Both the position numbers and the translations under genes were made by a program. From Motiliproteus coralliicola (GTDB lineage Bacteria > Pseudomonadota > Gammaproteobacteria > Pseudomonadales > Balneatricaceae), in NCBI RefSeq assembly GCF_003345655.1, contig NZ_QQOH01000002.1, positions 434,001-498,000 on the forward strand: DNA of 64,000 nucleotides, read 5' to 3'. Positions 1 to 8,028 of the stretch are shown here, one piece after another (position 1 is the first letter of the stretch; each line of letters opens with the position of its first letter). The notes under the pieces were generated by a model. That model saw nothing but the letters and a program-made list of their open reading frames with translations. It was not told the origin of the DNA and searched no databases.

Positions 1-273
1 ACTTTCATCTCGGATGACAATCCGAATGACATCCGGATCGAGCATGATGGTTTCGACAATACCCTCGACCCGTTTGGTATTGAAATTCCATAGCGGGTCC
101 GCCAGCAGATCGGCATAGCTGCCCAGGGTCTGCTGCTTCTGCTCCAGCTTCAGATTGAACTGCTGCTCCGCGTTGTAGAGCATCAGGCCAAGCGTCAGTG
201 TCAGAGCCACTACGGCTGCCGGGATCAATATCAGCAGCAGTTTCAGCTTTAGGGAGGGAAGTCGTTTCAGCAT
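1..273 (-). CDS. Membrane sensor protein, N-terminal part only (runs off the window)
   Basis: Reading down from an ATG at 273, 91 codons stay open to the window edge. The N-terminus is basic, followed by one strong membrane segment (about residues 11-33) and then a region containing DPLWNFNTKRVEGIV, a pattern common just after the first membrane helix of histidine kinases and diguanylate cyclases that sense in the periplasm. The output domain lies outside the window, so the class of sensor is not decided. It starts 11 bp after the stop of the periplasmic binding protein gene at 285-1397 and is surely co-transcribed. The pair resembles LuxP-LuxQ-type modules, where a binding protein presents a ligand to a membrane kinase; that role is inference. 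Confidence 0.7.
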   Translation of the reverse strand, partial: MLKRLPSLKLKLLLILIPAAVVALTLTLGLMLYNAEQQFNLKLEQKQQTLGSYADLLADPLWNFNTKRVEGIVETIMLDPDVIRIVIRDES

Positions 274-284
274 TGGGATTACGA

Positions 285-1397
285 TCAGTGAGACTTGATA
301 TGCGAGAGTACTTTCTGCAGTGAAAAGTCATACTCCCCATAGCCCTGCGATGGTTTCAGGCTGAAACCTCGGAAATCGATCTTATCCCAGTTTTCATCTC
401 CCAAGTTTTGGGAATATTGGTCAATGTTGTTGCGATCGATACTCTGCATCTGAAAGTCGACCCGACCCAGCGGGGCGGTTTCGCCCTTCAGGCTACGTTG
501 GTGATAGTCATACAGCATGACCATGGACCAGGCCCCAGCCAGAAAGTGGCCACCATCGGTCAGCAGCATCTCGCCATTGCGAACCATCTCCAGTCCTTGA
601 GCGGACCAGTTCAGCCCCACCAGGCAGACATCGCTTCCCGGCTTAACACTATTGGCTTTCAGTGCATCTCTGGCGCCCATGGCGATGGGGTCGTTGGCTG
701 CCCAAATGCCGACCGGTTGGATGTCGTTTCTTGTAGCCCACTTCAAATAACTGTCGGTTAGGTCCGAGGCTTCCTGCTGATTCCAATTGGCGTACAGAAA
801 ACGATCCAGCTTGATATCGGCTTGCTGTTCGATCACCGACATCGCTCCCCGATTCCGATCGATAGAGGCTGGCGTCAACTGGTCACCGCCTATTGCCAGC
901 ATATGGTATGGCCCTGAATCGTTGGTCGCTTTGGCGCACTGGTGCAATGCCTGCATCATTCGACGTCCTGCACCATGGTTATCGGGTATGACTGCACCCA
1001 GGAGGTTCGGGTTGTCGGGTTTGGGGTAACCAACCTTTGCTCTCTGAGGAGGAAGGAAATCATTAAGCAGCATCAGGGTTTTGGTCTTACTGCCTTTACT
1101 GGACAGGAAAATTTTCTCAGCGGCCTGCTCTTCATTGACCAGAATCAGGTAATCCGGTGGGTTGTTGCGCGAGGTGATCTGTTGGCCGATTTCGACCATT
1201 TTGACCCGGTTACGCTGTGCATAAACAACTTCGAGCTCGATATCCAAGTCGTTGGCAGCGGCTTGCATGGTCTCGGTTACCATGTCCCAAAAACGCTCAC
1301 CCTGCTTACCCGGATTCAGAAAGGTGACCTCCATCGCCTGGAGGGACGTCGAATAAAGGAGGGTGCTGAGCGAAAGTGAGAGCAGGGTTTTTATCAT
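285..1397 (-). CDS. Periplasmic sugar-type substrate-binding protein (LuxP/RbsB-like), probable sensor partner
   Basis: A 370-residue protein with a cleavable signal peptide (basic start, hydrophobic core, cleavage likely after SLQA near residue 21). The mature part begins with a strand reading VTFLNPGKQGERFW, and later regions GAVIPDNHGAGRRMMQAL and GIWAANDPIAMGARDAL are typical of type I periplasmic binding proteins of the ribose/galactose family. No ABC permease or ATPase gene lies next to it. Instead the next gene, 11 bp downstream, is the start of a membrane sensor. This suggests that it delivers a ligand signal rather than feeding a transporter. The ligand cannot be told from the sequence. 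Confidence 0.85.
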   Translation of the reverse strand: MIKTLLSLSLSTLLYSTSLQAMEVTFLNPGKQGERFWDMVTETMQAAANDLDIELEVVYAQRNRVKMVEIGQQITSRNNPPDYLILVNEEQAAEKIFLSSKGSKTKTLMLLNDFLPPQRAKVGYPKPDNPNLLGAVIPDNHGAGRRMMQALHQCAKATNDSGPYHMLAIGGDQLTPASIDRNRGAMSVIEQQADIKLDRFLYANWNQQEASDLTDSYLKWATRNDIQPVGIWAANDPIAMGARDALKANSVKPGSDVCLVGLNWSAQGLEMVRNGEMLLTDGGHFLAGAWSMVMLYDYHQRSLKGETAPLGRVDFQMQSIDRNNIDQYSQNLGDENWDKIDFRGFSLKPSQGYGEYDFSLQKVLSHIKSH

Positions 1398-1494
1398 TGT
1401 TATTTCACCTTGACGACAAACTCAACTGACAAGATTCGATTGTTTTACCAGCTAAGTGGCACAACAACAATCGTCGGTTAGGGTGATAAACCAG

Positions 1495-2280
1495 TTAATC
1501 CTGGTTAAGTGTCGACCGCTGCCAAGACACTAAATTGCTCTCCAACAGCTGTAAGGCACTGCCATCGCTCATCATCTCCCGGTAACGGCGGTTCAGATAG
1601 GGCAATAGATCATAGCAGGGTGAAAGCCGGCTGAAGCCACTATGGATAAAGCCTTCATTAATGTTTTTTTCCAATGCAATGACTCGGTCACCTTCGGGAT
1701 GGGTGTGAAGGTAAGTTGCTCCGGAATAGCGACTGTGAATGAAATAATCGATTCGACCAGCGATCAGCTTTCTATAATTGGTTTGTGGGGTGTCTGCCTC
1801 TTCCAGGGCCAGTTGCTCACTGGAAAACTGGTCGAATGCAGCGCCATACCGGTCCCCGGCATTTTTTCCACCCATCTTACCCTTCAAGTCATCCCATTGA
1901 TTGAAATCGAACACCTGGCTGCGTTCGACAAAGACAGCAAAAGGGTTCGGGAGAATAGGGGCACTGGTGAAGTTAAGGAACTCTTGCCTGGCGGGAGTCT
2001 TCTTCAACGCCATAACCAAGTCAACCTGTCCCTGTTGAGCGGCGTGTAATACCCGTTTCCAAGGACCGGTATAGATCACCGAGAAGGGGATACCCAGCTC
2101 GGCAAAAATAATGCGATTGATCTCGATGCTGGCTCCACGCATCTGTTGGCCATCAAACCACTGGTAGGGCGGATAGTCAGGGTGGGCTGTAGCGACGACT
2201 CGGGTGCACTCCTCGGCCTGTACCAAGAAGGGTTGGAAAAGCAGAGCAGCAAGAATAAATCGGGCTGGCTGAAACAGCAT
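1495..2280 (-). CDS. Periplasmic solute-binding protein, amino-acid ABC type (SBP_bac_3)
   Basis: A 261-residue protein with a signal peptide ending near QAEE (about residue 23). The motif TAHPDYPPYQWFDGQQMRG followed by EINRIIFAELGI and QGQVDLVMALKKTPARQEF is the signature of the small extracellular solute-binding family 3 (amino-acid-binding, PBPb fold). Two cysteines (residue 25 and one in SPCYDLL) could form a disulfide. No permease or ATPase gene is adjacent, so this is one of the many orphan members whose role may be sensing or an unlinked transporter. It lies upstream of the binding protein at 285-1397 on the same strand with a 97-bp gap, so co-transcription is possible but not shown. 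Confidence 0.8.
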   Translation of the reverse strand: MLFQPARFILAALLFQPFLVQAEECTRVVATAHPDYPPYQWFDGQQMRGASIEINRIIFAELGIPFSVIYTGPWKRVLHAAQQGQVDLVMALKKTPARQEFLNFTSAPILPNPFAVFVERSQVFDFNQWDDLKGKMGGKNAGDRYGAAFDQFSSEQLALEEADTPQTNYRKLIAGRIDYFIHSRYSGATYLHTHPEGDRVIALEKNINEGFIHSGFSRLSPCYDLLPYLNRRYREMMSDGSALQLLESNLVSWQRSTLNQD

Positions 2281-2490
2281 GGGTGAAGACCTGTTGATGG
2301 GCTACACACAAGTGTATATGCGAAATTCATGATCCGCTAACTTATTGATTTTATGATCAGTTATCGCTGCTTGTTATTACTGCTAGGATTTTTTTAGTGA
2401 TTGCAGAAAGTTCTTTATATGTAGAAAAACCAGCCATGAGTTTTGTTCGATGACTGGTTTCAGCGTAACCCTATTAGGTTTAGGAAAGCG

Positions 2491-2946
2491 CTATTGCAAC
2501 GCTACCACTGCTGCGATCTCGACAGGCGCGTTGAGTGGTAAGCTGGTACAGCCGATCACGATACGAGTATGGCCGGCACTCGCCCCCAATACCTTGAACA
2601 GTAGATCGGATGCGCCGTTCAATACCTTGGCGTGCTCCACAAAGGAATCACTGGAGTTGATATAGCCCTCCAGCTTGACCACCGATTCTAGCTGTCGATT
2701 CGCTATGTACCGGTCCAACTGGCTCAACAGATTCAGAGCACAGAGTTCAGCTGCCTGTTGGCCTTGCTCTACGCTCAAATCACGTCCGAGCTTGCCCTGA
2801 TAGATAAGCTCCTCATCACGTAATGGCAGTTGCCCAGAAATATACAGTAGGCCCCCAGCCAGTTGGGCGGCGGCATAATTGCCCACCGGTGTTGGTGCCT
2901 GGGGAAGGACCAATCCCTGTTGTTCAACGAGTCGTCTTAGCATCAT
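2491..2946 (-). CDS. RidA/YjgF-family protein
   Basis: A 151-residue protein of the RidA (YjgF/YER057c/UK114) fold, slightly longer than E. coli RidA (about 128 residues). Visible landmarks are GLVLPQAPTPVGNYAAAQLAG near the start, YISGQLPLRD, and the late segment HTRIVIGCTSLPLNAPVEI. The usual active-site arginine for imine deamination lies in the R-x-x-V/I-G stretch, and TRIVIG is present here. Family members hydrolyse reactive enamine/imine intermediates released by PLP enzymes; longer relatives have other or unknown substrates. It begins 27 bp after the SDR gene at 2974-3735 on the same strand, so the two form an operon, probably controlled by the divergent LysR gene at 3843. Confidence 0.85.
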   Translation of the reverse strand: MMLRRLVEQQGLVLPQAPTPVGNYAAAQLAGGLLYISGQLPLRDEELIYQGKLGRDLSVEQGQQAAELCALNLLSQLDRYIANRQLESVVKLEGYINSSDSFVEHAKVLNGASDLLFKVLGASAGHTRIVIGCTSLPLNAPVEIAAVVALQ

Positions 2947-2973
2947 CGTATGCTCCCGGTTTTTTAGCTTCGA

Positions 2974-3735
2974 TCAGGCAGAATGGGATCCCGCGGTGAT
3001 GCCTCCGTCGACAAACAGAGTCTGGCCGGTCACAAACCGACCGCCGTTACCGGCCAGGTGCTCGACCCAGGCCAGGATATCCTGCAGTTGGCCCAGCTTT
3101 CGTAGTGGGTGCAGACCCGAAAGGCTTTGGAGGGTGTCTTTGTCCATCAGGTTGTCGTACAGCGACGTCTCGATCACTGCCGGTGCGATGGTGTTGACAC
3201 GGATGTTGTCTTTGGCAAATTCGATCGCCAGGTGGCGAGTCAGGGTGTGCATGCCGCCTTTGGCAACCTGTGAGGCGGAGGCGGGGGTGGCTTCGATGGG
3301 ATTCTCCACCCACATGGAGCCGATATTGATAATGCTGCCGCCACCTTGGCACTGCATAAACGGGATCACTGCCTGGGAGGTGAAGTAGCTGCCTTTCATG
3401 GTTACCGAGTAGTAGCGATCCAGGCTTTCTTCGGTTTCTTCAAGAAAGGGCTTGGGGACAAAGATGCCTGCGTTGTTGATCAACACATCGATAGTACCGA
3501 AGTGCTCCTGCGCCACCTTGGCCAACGTGGTACCCGTTTCGGGATTGCCAATATCTCCAGCAACAACCTTGATGCGGTCTGTATGATCAGCATTATCTGC
3601 GACGAACCGGTCCAGTTCGTCCTGACGACGTGCGTTGATGACGACGTTGGCACCGTTGGCCAGGAAGGACTCAGCAATGGCTTTTCCCATGCCGGATGAA
3701 GCGCCGGTGATGATGATGGTTTGGTTGTTAAACAT
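2974..3735 (-). CDS. SDR-family oxidoreductase
   Basis: A classical short-chain dehydrogenase of 253 residues. The NAD(P)-binding motif TGASSGMGKAIA is at residues 10-21, NNAGIF near residue 87, and the family C-terminus GRFVTGQTLFVDGG is present. The catalytic region is unusual: where classical SDRs have YxxxK, the sequence reads SASQVAKGGMHTL, so the lysine is kept while the tyrosine position appears to be occupied by another residue. Reduced or altered catalysis is therefore possible. It is the first gene of an SDR-RidA operon that is divergent from a LysR regulator. The substrate is unknown. Confidence 0.85.
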   Translation of the reverse strand: MFNNQTIIITGASSGMGKAIAESFLANGANVVINARRQDELDRFVADNADHTDRIKVVAGDIGNPETGTTLAKVAQEHFGTIDVLINNAGIFVPKPFLEETEESLDRYYSVTMKGSYFTSQAVIPFMQCQGGGSIINIGSMWVENPIEATPASASQVAKGGMHTLTRHLAIEFAKDNIRVNTIAPAVIETSLYDNLMDKDTLQSLSGLHPLRKLGQLQDILAWVEHLAGNGGRFVTGQTLFVDGGITAGSHSA

Positions 3736-3842
3736 CTACGTAACCTCGACTGGTGATGCGATTGATTGGTCGGGTCACTTTAGCTAGGCTGTTTGTATAT
3801 TAATAATCAATAATATTTCTATTAAATATAGATAGTGTCTAT

Positions 3843-4688
3843 ATGGATCTGCAGCAAATTAAATATTTCTTGGCCGTGGTGGATAACGGCACCTTTTTGG
3901 CTGCATCGAAACAGGTGCATGTGACTCAGCCGACCCTATCAGCAGGAATTCGTAAGCTGGAGCAATCGTTGGGTGTGACCCTGTTCAATCGCGGAAGTCG
4001 TAGCGCAACCCTGACGGCTGAAGGTGAGCAGTTTCTGAAGCCGGCACGACAGTCATATAACCAGTTGGTGCTGGTGCGCTCAAAGTTGAGGAAACAACCA
4101 GAGAAGATTGTCATCGGGGTCCTCTCCAACATCCATATGGACCACGTAGCCCGGATCATCAGCTCATATCGATCAATTCACCCGCATATTCTGATCGAGT
4201 TGGTCGTCGATGCCGATGCTGCCTTGAGTCGCATGTTGGCGGAGAAAAAGGTCGACCTGATTATCGTTAACAGTGATACCCAGGCGGATAACTTTCAGCC
4301 AATTATCAGGGAGTCTCTTTGTATCGTGGTTCCCGGGGGGCACCCCTGGGCCAATGAGCGGCTGATCGAGTTAAAGTCTTTGGATGGCGAACGGTTTATC
4401 GAACGTATCCGCTGTGGTTTCTGGGAACCGGTTAATCAGCAGTTTCAACAGCAACAGATTCAGCCCTTGACGGTGATGCAAGCCGAGAGTGATGAGTTTG
4501 TACTCTCGTTGGTTGCCGCCAATCTAGGGGTGTCGATCATCACTGATCGGACCACTCCCTATGATGTCCGGTTTATCGAGATTAAGGATCTGAGTATCGA
4601 TCGTTCTATCGGTGTTTGCATGCCCAATACCGATGTCTTACCCCATGTTGAGGCTTTTTACCGGGCAGTGCTGGATAAGCGGGATTGA
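3843..4688 (+). CDS. LysR-family transcriptional regulator
   Basis: A 281-residue LysR protein. The N-terminal helix-turn-helix is clear (MDLQQIKYFLAVVDNGTF, then HVTQPTLSAGIRKLEQSLG), followed by the effector-binding domain from about residue 88. The start ATG at 3843 gives the standard N-terminus. It is divergent from the SDR-RidA operon with 107 bp between start codons, the usual arrangement for a LysR protein that controls its neighbour and itself. The intergenic DNA is AT-rich. The effector is not predictable. Confidence 0.9.
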   Translation: MDLQQIKYFLAVVDNGTFLAASKQVHVTQPTLSAGIRKLEQSLGVTLFNRGSRSATLTAEGEQFLKPARQSYNQLVLVRSKLRKQPEKIVIGVLSNIHMDHVARIISSYRSIHPHILIELVVDADAALSRMLAEKKVDLIIVNSDTQADNFQPIIRESLCIVVPGGHPWANERLIELKSLDGERFIERIRCGFWEPVNQQFQQQQIQPLTVMQAESDEFVLSLVAANLGVSIITDRTTPYDVRFIEIKDLSIDRSIGVCMPNTDVLPHVEAFYRAVLDKRD

Positions 4689-4715
4689 ATTCGTTCTTGC
4701 TGTGCTCTCAGGAGC

Positions 4716-5033
4716 CTAGGGGTTTTTCGTTGTTTCTGTTTGGGTAAGCGTGGGCACACTGGTCCACTGCTTGAACTCCTCCCACTCAATCACACCTGCG
4801 TTGGTGACGAGATAGGGTTTGTTACCTGATTCCCAGCTACGTCGCAGTCGAATCGCTTCGACGGTGGCGGAGCAGGGTCGGGTGCTGGCCCGACTGCCGT
4901 CTGTCAAGAGTTGATCACCGAGTTTGATCCAGTTGTCGGATTTGTCGGTGGAGCAGTCGCAGCCAGTACCAACCAGGAACGCAATTCGGGCGCTGCAACA
5001 GTGCCTGCATAGATGGGTGATTAAAGATTCCAT
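4716..5033 (-). CDS. Small hypothetical protein, Cys-rich at the N-terminus
   Basis: An open frame of 105 codons between a LysR gene and a glutathione transferase gene. I do not recognise it. The part from about residue 30 onward (DKSDNWIKLGDQLLTDG ... KPYLVTNAGVIEWEEFKQW) looks like real protein sequence. The first 25 residues contain six cysteines and look odd, including FLVGTGC, which resembles a lipoprotein cleavage site without a good signal peptide before it. The true start may be different or the front may have been disturbed by a frameshift. No strong ribosome-binding site precedes the ATG at 5033. Confidence 0.45.
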   Translation of the reverse strand: MESLITHLCRHCCSARIAFLVGTGCDCSTDKSDNWIKLGDQLLTDGSRASTRPCSATVEAIRLRRSWESGNKPYLVTNAGVIEWEEFKQWTSVPTLTQTETTKNP

Positions 5034-5096
5034 GCCAGAGTGCGCTGACGAGTCTGATTGGTGGGCGAAATCAGAAGATCATCGCCCACGTCAGGT

Positions 5097-5699
5097 CTAG
5101 CAAAATGCGGTGGTTTCGAAACTGGGTCGTTGTACCCGTGACCGGTGCCAAGCAGCTAGCTTGGGATAACGGGAACAAGTATCGAGCTCGGGTAAGCGGA
5201 ACAGCAGGTAGTCGATGGCCACGGCCACACAGATTTCACCCAGGCTGATGGATGGGGTGGCTGCGAGCTGTTCGACCGAGTGTTCCAGTTGTGCCAGGGT
5301 CCGATCGATCGCATTCCAACGCCGCTCACTCAGCACCGAGTTGTTGGCGGCTTCATCGAGGTACTTGCGGGCGATCACTGCATTGAAAGAAGCATCCATC
5401 AGTCCTTGTCCCAGACCGGCAAAGTGAAGCACCAGAGCTTTCTGATCCTCGGGAACCAGAGGGTTGTGAGCGACCAGACTGTCCAGATAGGTCGCAATAA
5501 GTAAGGATTCACTAAGCGTGACACCCTGATCGGTAACCAACGCGGGAATGCGACCGACCGGGTTGTGCTGCAGCAGTTGGGGGTCGTCGTTCCAAGGATC
5601 GCACCAGCAAAGTTCGATCTGGTTTTGCAGCCCTTTTTCCAGCATCGCGATGCGTGCCATACGGGCATAAGGAGATGTTTTGTTCAGTAAGAGTTGCAT
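5097..5699 (-). CDS. Glutathione S-transferase family protein
   Basis: A 200-residue protein with the GST layout. The N-terminal thioredoxin-like domain starts MQLLLNKTSPYARMARIAMLEKG, with the S-P-Y-A-R motif at the glutathione-binding helix, and continues to NPVGRIPALV and LSESLLIATYL (cis-proline region and the Glu-Ser pair that holds the gamma-glutamyl group). The C-terminal all-helical domain ends PKLAAWHRSRVQRPSFETT. The protein probably conjugates or transfers glutathione in the cytoplasm; its substrate is unknown. It lies 57 bp from the end of the MFS gene on the same strand (the MFS gene is upstream), so the two may share a transcript. Confidence 0.9.
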   Translation of the reverse strand: MQLLLNKTSPYARMARIAMLEKGLQNQIELCWCDPWNDDPQLLQHNPVGRIPALVTDQGVTLSESLLIATYLDSLVAHNPLVPEDQKALVLHFAGLGQGLMDASFNAVIARKYLDEAANNSVLSERRWNAIDRTLAQLEHSVEQLAATPSISLGEICVAVAIDYLLFRLPELDTCSRYPKLAAWHRSRVQRPSFETTAFC

Positions 5700-5756
5700 T
5701 GTTGGCCTCTATTTCCGTTGTTATCTGTGGTTATCGAGAATCAGTAATGATCAAAG

Positions 5757-6956
5757 CTAGCGGTACGTGCTGATCGACGTCTGGTGTTGAAAAAAGCGGC
5801 TCAGTGTGATCAATACCGCACCTCCGGCCAGCGCTGCGCTGCCGGCGTAGAACAGGTAGAAGTAGCTGCCCCAGATCTCGTACAGGGCCGACATCGAGTA
5901 GCCGGAGAGGGCCTGGGCGATCGCAAAGACGGCGGTTGCCAGCCCCCAGTAACGTTTGTGATCGGAGGTGCCGACCAGTTCAGCGATTCGGCCGGACGTC
6001 AGTGCCACGATGCCGGGTACTAGAGCGCCGACGATAAAGGATGACAGGGTTCGGCTGACCAGAGCGATCGACAGCAGCGGCAACAACACCGCAACGGCTT
6101 TGACACTGAAGGCCAGTACCAGACCTTTGTGCCAACCGCAGCGTTGTACGACCCAGCCGGCGATCAGCGGACCGCAGACGGCGCCAAGACCAAAAGCCGC
6201 CCATTGAAGTGAGGCCGCTTCGGTGCCAAGGGCTCGTTCTCGGGCCAGATAATCCACCCAGAACAGGGTGTGGGGAACGAAACCCACGGCATCTAGCGCG
6301 TAGGCGGCCATCACACAGAGCAACACCCAACCAAGCGGTTTAGTCACCGTCGTCGTAACTGCCGTCGGTTGATTCAGTGATGCCGGCTTGGCAGCTTCCA
6401 GCCGGATCAGGCTGCGATCGCAGATGAGGCCAGCCACCAGCGTTAGGCTTCCCAGCGCCAGCCAGGTGGCCGATAGGCCCTGCTGCATCAACAGCGGTAC
6501 CACCGAAGCCGAAAGCACTGCGCCGAGGCCGATACCGGTGAAGACCAGCGCGCCGACGCTGGCCCGTCGACCGGCTTCGGTCGAGGTCAGCGCGGTCGCC
6601 GGTCCGACCACCATCAGGATGGCACCGGTGACACCGGCAACCAGCCGCCAGCTGAAAAACCATTCGAAGCTCGATGGTTGAGCGCAGAGGATGAAGCTTA
6701 GTGCGATGGCAGCAAAGCAGAGTCCCATCAACCGTCGTAACGGCAGCCGTTCGGACAGACGGTGAGCTGACAGGGCGCCGATCAGATAACCCAGCAGGTT
6801 GGCCGCCCCCAGATAGACGGCCTGGGTATCTTCAAACCAGCCTTGCTGAACCAGCTCCGGCAGCAGCGGGGTATAGGCGAAGCGGGCGATTCCGATACCG
6901 GCTAGCGTCGCGGTCATACCGACCAGCAGGGCAGGGTGTTCCTGTTTTCTTAACAT
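5757..6956 (-). CDS. YbfB/YjiJ-family MFS transporter
   Basis: A 399-residue inner-membrane protein with about twelve hydrophobic segments. The N-terminus (LVGMTATLAGIGIARFAYTPLLPELVQQGWF) is typical of the YbfB/YjiJ family of major facilitator proteins, whose substrates are mostly unknown. Other family features are YLGAANLLGYLIGAL and ERLPLRRLMGL after the second helix. It is divergent from the LysR gene at 7148, which probably regulates it, and lies upstream of the glutathione transferase gene on the same strand. Export of a small organic compound is a fair guess but not shown. Confidence 0.88.
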   Translation of the reverse strand: MLRKQEHPALLVGMTATLAGIGIARFAYTPLLPELVQQGWFEDTQAVYLGAANLLGYLIGALSAHRLSERLPLRRLMGLCFAAIALSFILCAQPSSFEWFFSWRLVAGVTGAILMVVGPATALTSTEAGRRASVGALVFTGIGLGAVLSASVVPLLMQQGLSATWLALGSLTLVAGLICDRSLIRLEAAKPASLNQPTAVTTTVTKPLGWVLLCVMAAYALDAVGFVPHTLFWVDYLARERALGTEAASLQWAAFGLGAVCGPLIAGWVVQRCGWHKGLVLAFSVKAVAVLLPLLSIALVSRTLSSFIVGALVPGIVALTSGRIAELVGTSDHKRYWGLATAVFAIAQALSGYSMSALYEIWGSYFYLFYAGSAALAGGAVLITLSRFFQHQTSISTYR

Positions 6957-7147
6957 CGGTTCGGATCTCCTTGGTCGGTAGCTCAGCCGCTTTGTTGCTT
7001 CAAAAGGTGTTATCGGTTGGGGCTCTTTGTACTCACTGAGTCGATCATAAAGTGAAGTTGGTGTTCATTAGAAATGATTTAAAATGATCAAGTGAATCTG
7101 TTTTAATGATTGTGTACTAGGCTTTGAAGGACGGTTTAGAGAGCGCC

Positions 7148-8014
7148 ATGCAATTAAAATCGCTACAGCTGTTTATGGATGTGGTCGACACCGGCAGTTT
7201 CGTGGCGGCGGCTGAGCGCCGTCACACGGTGCAGTCGAATGTGACCGCTCATATCAAGAAGCTTGAACAGGAGCTGGGAGCTCAACTGTTCGATCGCAAG
7301 GGCGGGGCGCGGGTCACTTCTGCTGGCCGAACCCTGGCCGATTACGCCCGACCGATGCTGCAGGCCCACGATGATGTGGTGGGTCTGTTCCAGGGGGATA
7401 AAGGCCGTTCGAGTCGGTTGCGTCTAGGGGCGATGGAAACCACCACCGCCGTGCGCTTGCCGCCGATCCTGGCCAACTACCACCGGCGCTTTCCCGAAGT
7501 GGATCTAACGGTACAGACCGGGCCGACCGCAGACCTGATCGCCAGGTTCCTCGATGGGAATTTGGATGGGATCTTCGTTGCCGGCCAGCCCGAGCACGGT
7601 CGTTTTCATCTGATCAAGGCGTTCAGCGAGCGGTTGGTGTTGGTCGGCCCCAAGCCAATGACCCGGCAGCCCAGTGCGGAACAGCTGTTGGAATCGACCT
7701 TCCTGGCGTTTCGGCAGGGTTGTAGTTACCGCCAACGGGTCGAGCTGTTCCTGGCTTCGGTCGGGGTCAGTGCGACCCGGATGTTCGAATTCGGCAGTAT
7801 CGACGGTATGTTGGGTTGCGTGGCTGCCGGGATGGGGTACACGCTGATGCCGCTCTCCACCGTTGAGGCTTATCGGCAGCGCTTCGAGATCGACTATCTG
7901 GCGTTGCCGGCGCAGATTGGGGAGTTGGACACCTACTTTGCGACCGCCGCACCGGATAGCTGGACGCCTTCGCTGGCGCGCTTTATCGAGACTTTTGAGG
8001 CCGAGTCGGCATAA
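7148..8014 (+). CDS. LysR-family transcriptional regulator
   Basis: A LysR protein of about 288 residues. The helix-turn-helix reads MQLKSLQLFMDVVDTGSF then HTVQSNVTAHIKKLEQELG. The frame extends upstream to a TTG at 7124, but the ATG at 7148 gives the normal family N-terminus and follows a GAGAG stretch, so it is preferred. The effector domain spans about residue 88 to the end. The gene is divergent from the MFS transporter at 5757-6956 and ends 15 bp before the stop of the convergent MocR gene. The region between the divergent starts contains AT-rich repeats of the form ATGATT, possible binding half-sites. Confidence 0.9.
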   Translation: MQLKSLQLFMDVVDTGSFVAAAERRHTVQSNVTAHIKKLEQELGAQLFDRKGGARVTSAGRTLADYARPMLQAHDDVVGLFQGDKGRSSRLRLGAMETTTAVRLPPILANYHRRFPEVDLTVQTGPTADLIARFLDGNLDGIFVAGQPEHGRFHLIKAFSERLVLVGPKPMTRQPSAEQLLESTFLAFRQGCSYRQRVELFLASVGVSATRMFEFGSIDGMLGCVAAGMGYTLMPLSTVEAYRQRFEIDYLALPAQIGELDTYFATAAPDSWTPSLARFIETFEAESA

Positions 8015-8028
8015 CCGCTGGAAAGTCG

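Noticed and set aside
5-340. Minus-strand ORF of 111 codons at the window start
   Set aside because: Its composition is poor, and the better frame from 273 gives a membrane-sensor N-terminus; the two overlap in different frames.
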